From an uncultured Bacilli bacterium (GTDB lineage Bacteria; Bacillota_I; Bacilli_A; ML615J-28; CAG-698), in contig CANQJU010000031.1 of the NCBI GenBank assembly GCA_947624315.1, forward strand, positions 1-9,212: DNA of 9,212 nt, in the 5' to 3' direction. The translations under genes were made by a program, and so were the position numbers. The notes beneath the pieces are model-generated. The model was not told the origin of the DNA, made no database searches, and worked only from the letters and a program-made list of their open reading frames with translations. Position 1 is the stretch's first letter. Every line of letters begins with the position of its first letter. This document shows, one piece after another, positions 6,637 through 9,212 of the stretch.

Positions 6637-7410
6637 ATGCGCAATCGTGTAGAAATAACAGGGGTAAATACATCTGAATTAAAAACTTTAAGTAATGAAA
6701 AAATGATGGAATTAATTGAACTAAGTCAAAAAGGAGATACTAATGCTCGTGATGAATTAGTTTATGGGAATTTAAAATTAATATTGAGTGTGATAAAAAA
6801 ATTTACCTATCGTGGAGAAAATCTTGATGATTTATTCCAAGTAGGATCTTTAGGACTATTAAAAGCTATTGATAATTTTGATATGAGCCATGGTGTGCGT
6901 TTTTCAACATACGCTGTTCCCATGATAATAGGAGAAATAAGAAGATATTTGCGCGATAATTCTACCGTAAGAGTATCAAGATCTTTAAAAGATATTGCTT
7001 ATAAAGCCTTGTATTTTAAAGAACAATATTTAAAGGAACATCATAAAGAACCAACTATTGAAGAAGTAGCTAAAGAATTGAATGTTGAAGAAATTGATGT
7101 TGTGATTGCTTTAGAAGCTATCCAAGATCCTATTTCTATCTATACACCAATTTTTGATAATGGTGGCGATGAAATATATTTAATAGATCAAATTAGTGAT
7201 GAAAACAATAATGAAGAGCGTAAAATTCTCGAACTTACTGTTAAAGAAGGATTAAAAAAATTATCTGAAAGAGAAAAACATATTATTAATGAAAGGTATT
7301 ATTTAGGCAAAACCCAAATGGAAATTGCCAGTGAAATTGGCATTAGTCAAGCTCAAGTATCACGTCTTGAAAAAAATGCTTTGAAAACGATTTTTTCAGA
7401 TAAGGACTAA
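6637..7410 (+). CDS. sigG: RNA polymerase sporulation sigma factor SigG
   Basis: SigmaG drives late forespore genes such as those for DNA-protecting proteins and germination. The 257-residue protein begins with the SigG signature MRNRVEITGVNTSEL. Regions 2.1-2.4 run about 45-118 (GNLKLILSVIKKF, LDDLFQVGSLGLLKAIDNFD, VRFSTYAVPMIIGEIRRYLR, VRVSRSLKDIAYKAL). Region 3 is about 120-190 with IQDPISIY, and the region 4.2 helix-turn-helix is at about 226-247 (TQMEIASEIGISQAQVSRLE). It is distinguished from SigmaF by the N-terminal signature and the sigE neighbour. Tyr43, just before GNL, sits where Bacillus SigG has Asn45, a residue linked to anti-sigma selectivity. AGGAGGT (6621-6627) lies 9 nt before the ATG. 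A SigmaF/SigmaG-like promoter lies directly upstream, and read-through from sigE is also possible. Confidence 0.95.
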   Translation: MRNRVEITGVNTSELKTLSNEKMMELIELSQKGDTNARDELVYGNLKLILSVIKKFTYRGENLDDLFQVGSLGLLKAIDNFDMSHGVRFSTYAVPMIIGEIRRYLRDNSTVRVSRSLKDIAYKALYFKEQYLKEHHKEPTIEEVAKELNVEEIDVVIALEAIQDPISIYTPIFDNGGDEIYLIDQISDENNNEERKILELTVKEGLKKLSEREKHIINERYYLGKTQMEIASEIGISQAQVSRLEKNALKTIFSDKD

Positions 7411-7417
7411 AATATAG

Positions 7418-7446
7418 TTGACTAAAATTATTAAAAATAATATAAT
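7418..7446 (+). promoter_or_regulatory. Sigma-A promoter of the folT leader
   Basis: The -35 TTGACT (7418-7423), an exact 17-bp spacer and a perfect -10 TATAAT (7441-7446) would start transcription near 7453, exactly where the first strand of the riboswitch P1 stem begins. It shows that folT is separate from sigG, although no terminator is visible after sigG. Confidence 0.85.
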
Positions 7447-7451
7447 CATTT

Positions 7452-7545
7452 ATACAGAGTAGTTAGTAAGCGTTAAGTGCCTCATTACGGGAAGTATAAT
7501 AAGGACGAACACTTTGGTGGCGGTTTACTAGCGCATCCGCTGTAA
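7452..7545 (+). ncRNA. THF-I (tetrahydrofolate) riboswitch aptamer
   Basis: The conserved blocks of the THF-I class occur in order: AGAGTAG (7456-7462), GCGTTAAGTGCC (7470-7481), an internal loop with GGGA (7489-7492) and GGACGAAC (7503-7510), CGG followed by TTTACTAG, and GCATCCGCT (7533-7541). P1 is TACAG (7453-7457) with CTGTA (7540-7544). P2 is TAGTAA (7464-7469) with TTACTA (7525-7530). P3 is probably AAGTG (7475-7479) with CACTT (7510-7514). A loop GGA can pair with TCC at 7536-7538 as the pseudoknot. The class binds reduced folates and usually controls folate transport or synthesis genes, which fits the S component downstream. Confidence 0.9.
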
Positions 7546-7578
7546 TGTGATGATTAACGCGGATCTCTTAAGGAGGTC
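7535..7578 (+). promoter_or_regulatory. Riboswitch expression platform with SD-sequestering hairpin
   Basis: ATCCGC (7535-7540, part of the aptamer core and P1) can pair with GCGGAT (7559-7564). GATCTC (7562-7567) can pair with GAGGTC (7573-7578, one G-U pair) around TTAAG, hiding the AAGGAGGT SD. The two stems share GAT at 7562-7564, so they exclude each other. Ligand-bound aptamer would free GATCTC to hide the SD (OFF); unbound RNA would form the first stem and expose it (ON). The second hairpin is followed by TTTTTATT, so it might also terminate transcription. This is inferred from base pairing only. Confidence 0.65.
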
Positions 7579-7586
7579 TTTTTATT

Positions 7587-8129
7587 ATGAAAAAAATTAA
7601 AGTTTTTGATGTCACTATAGTTGCCATTATGGCAGCTTTAGCTATTATTTTGGAAAGATTTAGCTTTGGTAATGGCTTTTTAAAATTTACTTTTTATGGA
7701 TTTCCATTAATGTTTGTTGGAGTATTTATGGGATGGAAGTTGGGGCTTTTAACTGGTTTAGTTGCTGGAATAATTATTCAACTAACTAGCCCATATGGAA
7801 TAACTATTACGAGTCCCATTTGGGCTTTAGCACCTATTTCTTGGGGATTCTTTAGTGGAATAACTTTTAATTTAACTAAAAAAATGAATATTTGGTTGTC
7901 ATTATTCATCAGTGTTTTATTGACTTCCATTGTTTCAACATCTTTAAATACTTTGGCAATGTTTTGTGATAGTTGGTTGATTGGCGATAGTTATTTCACT
8001 GCCGCAAACATTTTAACAAATTTGCCATCGCGACTTGTTTCGATGTTAGTTTTAGTTTTTCCATATACTATTTTATTAAGAGCTTTATATACAAGAAAAG
8101 ATCTGTTTAGTGAAAAAAATAATGTATAA
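7587..8129 (+). CDS. folT: ECF transporter S component, probably folate-specific FolT
   Basis: This is the substrate-binding membrane subunit of an energy-coupling factor transporter. It would work with shared EcfA, EcfA' and EcfT subunits, which are not in this window. The 180-residue protein has the S-component size and about six hydrophobic segments (roughly 9-25, 36-50, 53-67, 78-95, 102-123 and 146-168). An Ala-rich first helix (IVAIMAALAIILERF), a LMFVGVFMGWKLGLLTGLVAG block and NLPSRLVSMLVLVFPY near the end resemble FolT-type S components. Substrate assignment rests mainly on the THF riboswitch directly upstream, so folate uptake is an inference. AAGGAGGT (7570-7577) lies 9 nt before ATG 7587. 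No terminator is seen between it and gpmI. Confidence 0.82.
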   Translation: MKKIKVFDVTIVAIMAALAIILERFSFGNGFLKFTFYGFPLMFVGVFMGWKLGLLTGLVAGIIIQLTSPYGITITSPIWALAPISWGFFSGITFNLTKKMNIWLSLFISVLLTSIVSTSLNTLAMFCDSWLIGDSYFTAANILTNLPSRLVSMLVLVFPYTILLRALYTRKDLFSEKNNV

Positions 8130-8132
8130 GAT

Positions 8133-8161
8133 TTGAAAAAAATTGATAAATATCATATAAT
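8133..8161 (+). promoter_or_regulatory. Sigma-A promoter of gpmI
   Basis: TTGAAA (8133-8138), a 17-bp spacer and TATAAT (8156-8161) form a near-consensus promoter with a start near 8168. A second TATAAT begins at 8161. The spacer contains the inverted repeat TGATA-AA-TATCA (8144-8155), a possible operator or chance AT-rich symmetry. Confidence 0.7.
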
Positions 8162-8186
8162 ATAATTAATGAAAGAAGGAAGAATA

Positions 8187-9212
8187 ATGAAAAAGAATTT
8201 AGTTATGTTGGCTATTTTAGATGGCTACGGAATTAGTGATGTAATTAAAGGAAATGCTGTTTATGCAGCTAAAAAACCTAATTTAGACTTTTTAACACAA
8301 AAATATCCACATACTTTGTTAGGGGCTAGTGGTGAGGATGTTGGATTACCTGATGGACAAATGGGTAATAGTGAAGTTGGACACATTAATATTGGTGCTG
8401 GTCGAATTGTTTATCAATCTCTTACAAGAGTAAATATTGCTGTTAGAAACGATGAATTAATGAAGATGCCAGCTGTAAAAAAGGCTGTTGATCACGCTTT
8501 AAAAAATAATAGCAAACTACATATTATGGGATTATTATCTGATGGTGGAGTTCATTCTCATATTAATCATATTTTGTATATGTTAGACAAAGCTGTTAAA
8601 GCGGGAATTAAAGAAGTTGTTGTTCATGCCTTTTTAGATGGTCGTGATGTTCCACCAAAATCAGCTTTAACATATTTAGAAATGCTCCAAAAGAAAGTAG
8701 ATGAAGTTGGACATTCAAAGATTGGAGTTGTCAGTGGAAGATATTATGCAATGGATAGAGATAAAAATTATAATCGTACCCAACTTGCATATGATGCTTT
8801 AGTATATAATAAGGCTCCATTAAAGAATGTTTTTGAGGGAATTAAAGAATCATATGATGCTGATATTACTGATGAATTTGTTGTTCCATTTATTGCTAAT
8901 CCTGATTGCAATATTAATGATGGTGATAGTGTTATTTTTGCTAATTTTAGACCAGATAGAGCAATTCAAATCTCTTTAGCTTTAACTAATCTAAAAATGA
9001 CAGGTATTCAAAATGGTAAAGAGTTTAAAGATTTAGATTATGCTTGCATGATGCTTTATAGTGAAAATGTTAAAGGTGATTTAATATTTGGTTTGCAAGA
9101 ATTGAATAATACTTTTGGTGACTATATTGCTAGTCTTAACTTAAAACAATTAAGAATTGCAGAAACAGAAAAGTATGCTCATGTAACATATTTCTTTGAT
9201 GGTGGAGTTGAT
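8187..9212 (+). CDS. gpmI: 2,3-bisphosphoglycerate-independent phosphoglycerate mutase, 3' end cut by the window
   Basis: This enzyme interconverts 3- and 2-phosphoglycerate in cytoplasmic glycolysis through a phosphoserine intermediate and two Mn ions. The first 342 residues of an expected ~510 are present and open to the window edge. Seen motifs: LDGYG with metal ligand Asp12, GQMGNSEVGH with catalytic Ser62, GLLSDGGVHSH with His123, HAFLDGRDVPP (147-157), GRYYAMDRD, ANFRPDRA and RIAETEKYAHVTYFFDGG near the end. These positions match the Bacillus enzyme numbering as I remember it. AAGGA (8176-8180) lies 6 nt before the ATG. The gene has its own promoter and is probably not part of a sporulation operon, although in Bacillus this Mn- and pH-sensitive enzyme is known to control phosphoglycerate storage in forespores. 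Confidence 0.97.
   Translation, partial: MKKNLVMLAILDGYGISDVIKGNAVYAAKKPNLDFLTQKYPHTLLGASGEDVGLPDGQMGNSEVGHINIGAGRIVYQSLTRVNIAVRNDELMKMPAVKKAVDHALKNNSKLHIMGLLSDGGVHSHINHILYMLDKAVKAGIKEVVVHAFLDGRDVPPKSALTYLEMLQKKVDEVGHSKIGVVSGRYYAMDRDKNYNRTQLAYDALVYNKAPLKNVFEGIKESYDADITDEFVVPFIANPDCNINDGDSVIFANFRPDRAIQISLALTNLKMTGIQNGKEFKDLDYACMMLYSENVKGDLIFGLQELNNTFGDYIASLNLKQLRIAETEKYAHVTYFFDGGVD

Noticed and set aside
7427..7441. Inverted repeat ATTATT-AAA-AATAAT after sigG
   Set aside because: Pure AT, within the folT promoter spacer and without a T tract; a terminator or operator cannot be supported.
1..9212. CRISPR arrays, insertion sequences, tRNA or rRNA genes, phage or defence genes
   Set aside because: I saw no repeat-spacer pattern, transposase, terminal inverted repeats, or RNA gene other than the riboswitch.

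Overview
The window is very AT-rich bacterial DNA. All genes lie on the + strand, gaps are short, and Shine-Dalgarno sites are strong (AGGAGG/AAGGAGG). Gene content and order (ftsW-murG-murB, then ftsZ, then spoIIGA-sigE-sigG) point to a low-GC, endospore-forming member of the Bacillota, perhaps an erysipelotrichial or related gut lineage. The placement is an inference; no rRNA or species marker is present.

Layout. Positions 1-621 hold the 3' part of an unrecognised tyrosine-rich gene ending in an intrinsic terminator. Positions 699-3770 are a tight cell-wall cluster: ftsW (septal glycan polymerase), murG (lipid II synthase) and murB (UDP-MurNAc formation), with murG and murB overlapping. ftsZ (3904-5031) has its own extended -10 promoter and a strong hairpin terminator. 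The divIB/ftsQ and ftsA genes that often separate murB from ftsZ are absent. Next come spoIIGA (to 5850), sigE (5862-6566) and sigG (6637-7410), the conserved Bacillota sporulation block: SpoIIGA cleaves pro-SigmaE in the mother cell, and SigmaG is the late forespore sigma factor. A SigmaF/SigmaG-like promoter precedes sigG. A sigma-A promoter then drives a THF-I (tetrahydrofolate) riboswitch and an ECF transporter S component, very probably folT (7587-8129). The window ends inside gpmI, the Mn-dependent phosphoglycerate mutase, which has its own promoter.

How the genes work together. MurB and MurG build precursors that FtsW polymerises at the septum organised by FtsZ. The sporulation genes take over after asymmetric division, itself an FtsZ-dependent event. 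folT and gpmI are metabolic genes with separate promoters.

Most interesting points. (1) spoIIGA has no usable start codon in its own frame: a clear family-like N-terminus lies in frame upstream of the first ATG, but only an out-of-frame ATG is present. (2) The folT leader shows a readable switching mechanism, with an anti-aptamer stem and an SD-sequestering hairpin sharing the same bases. (3) The sigG promoter sits so close to the gene that the transcript would begin at the SD. (4) MurB, MurG and SigmaG each carry a substitution at a normally conserved position. I see no undescribed multi-gene system; this is mainly a core division and sporulation locus with unusual details.
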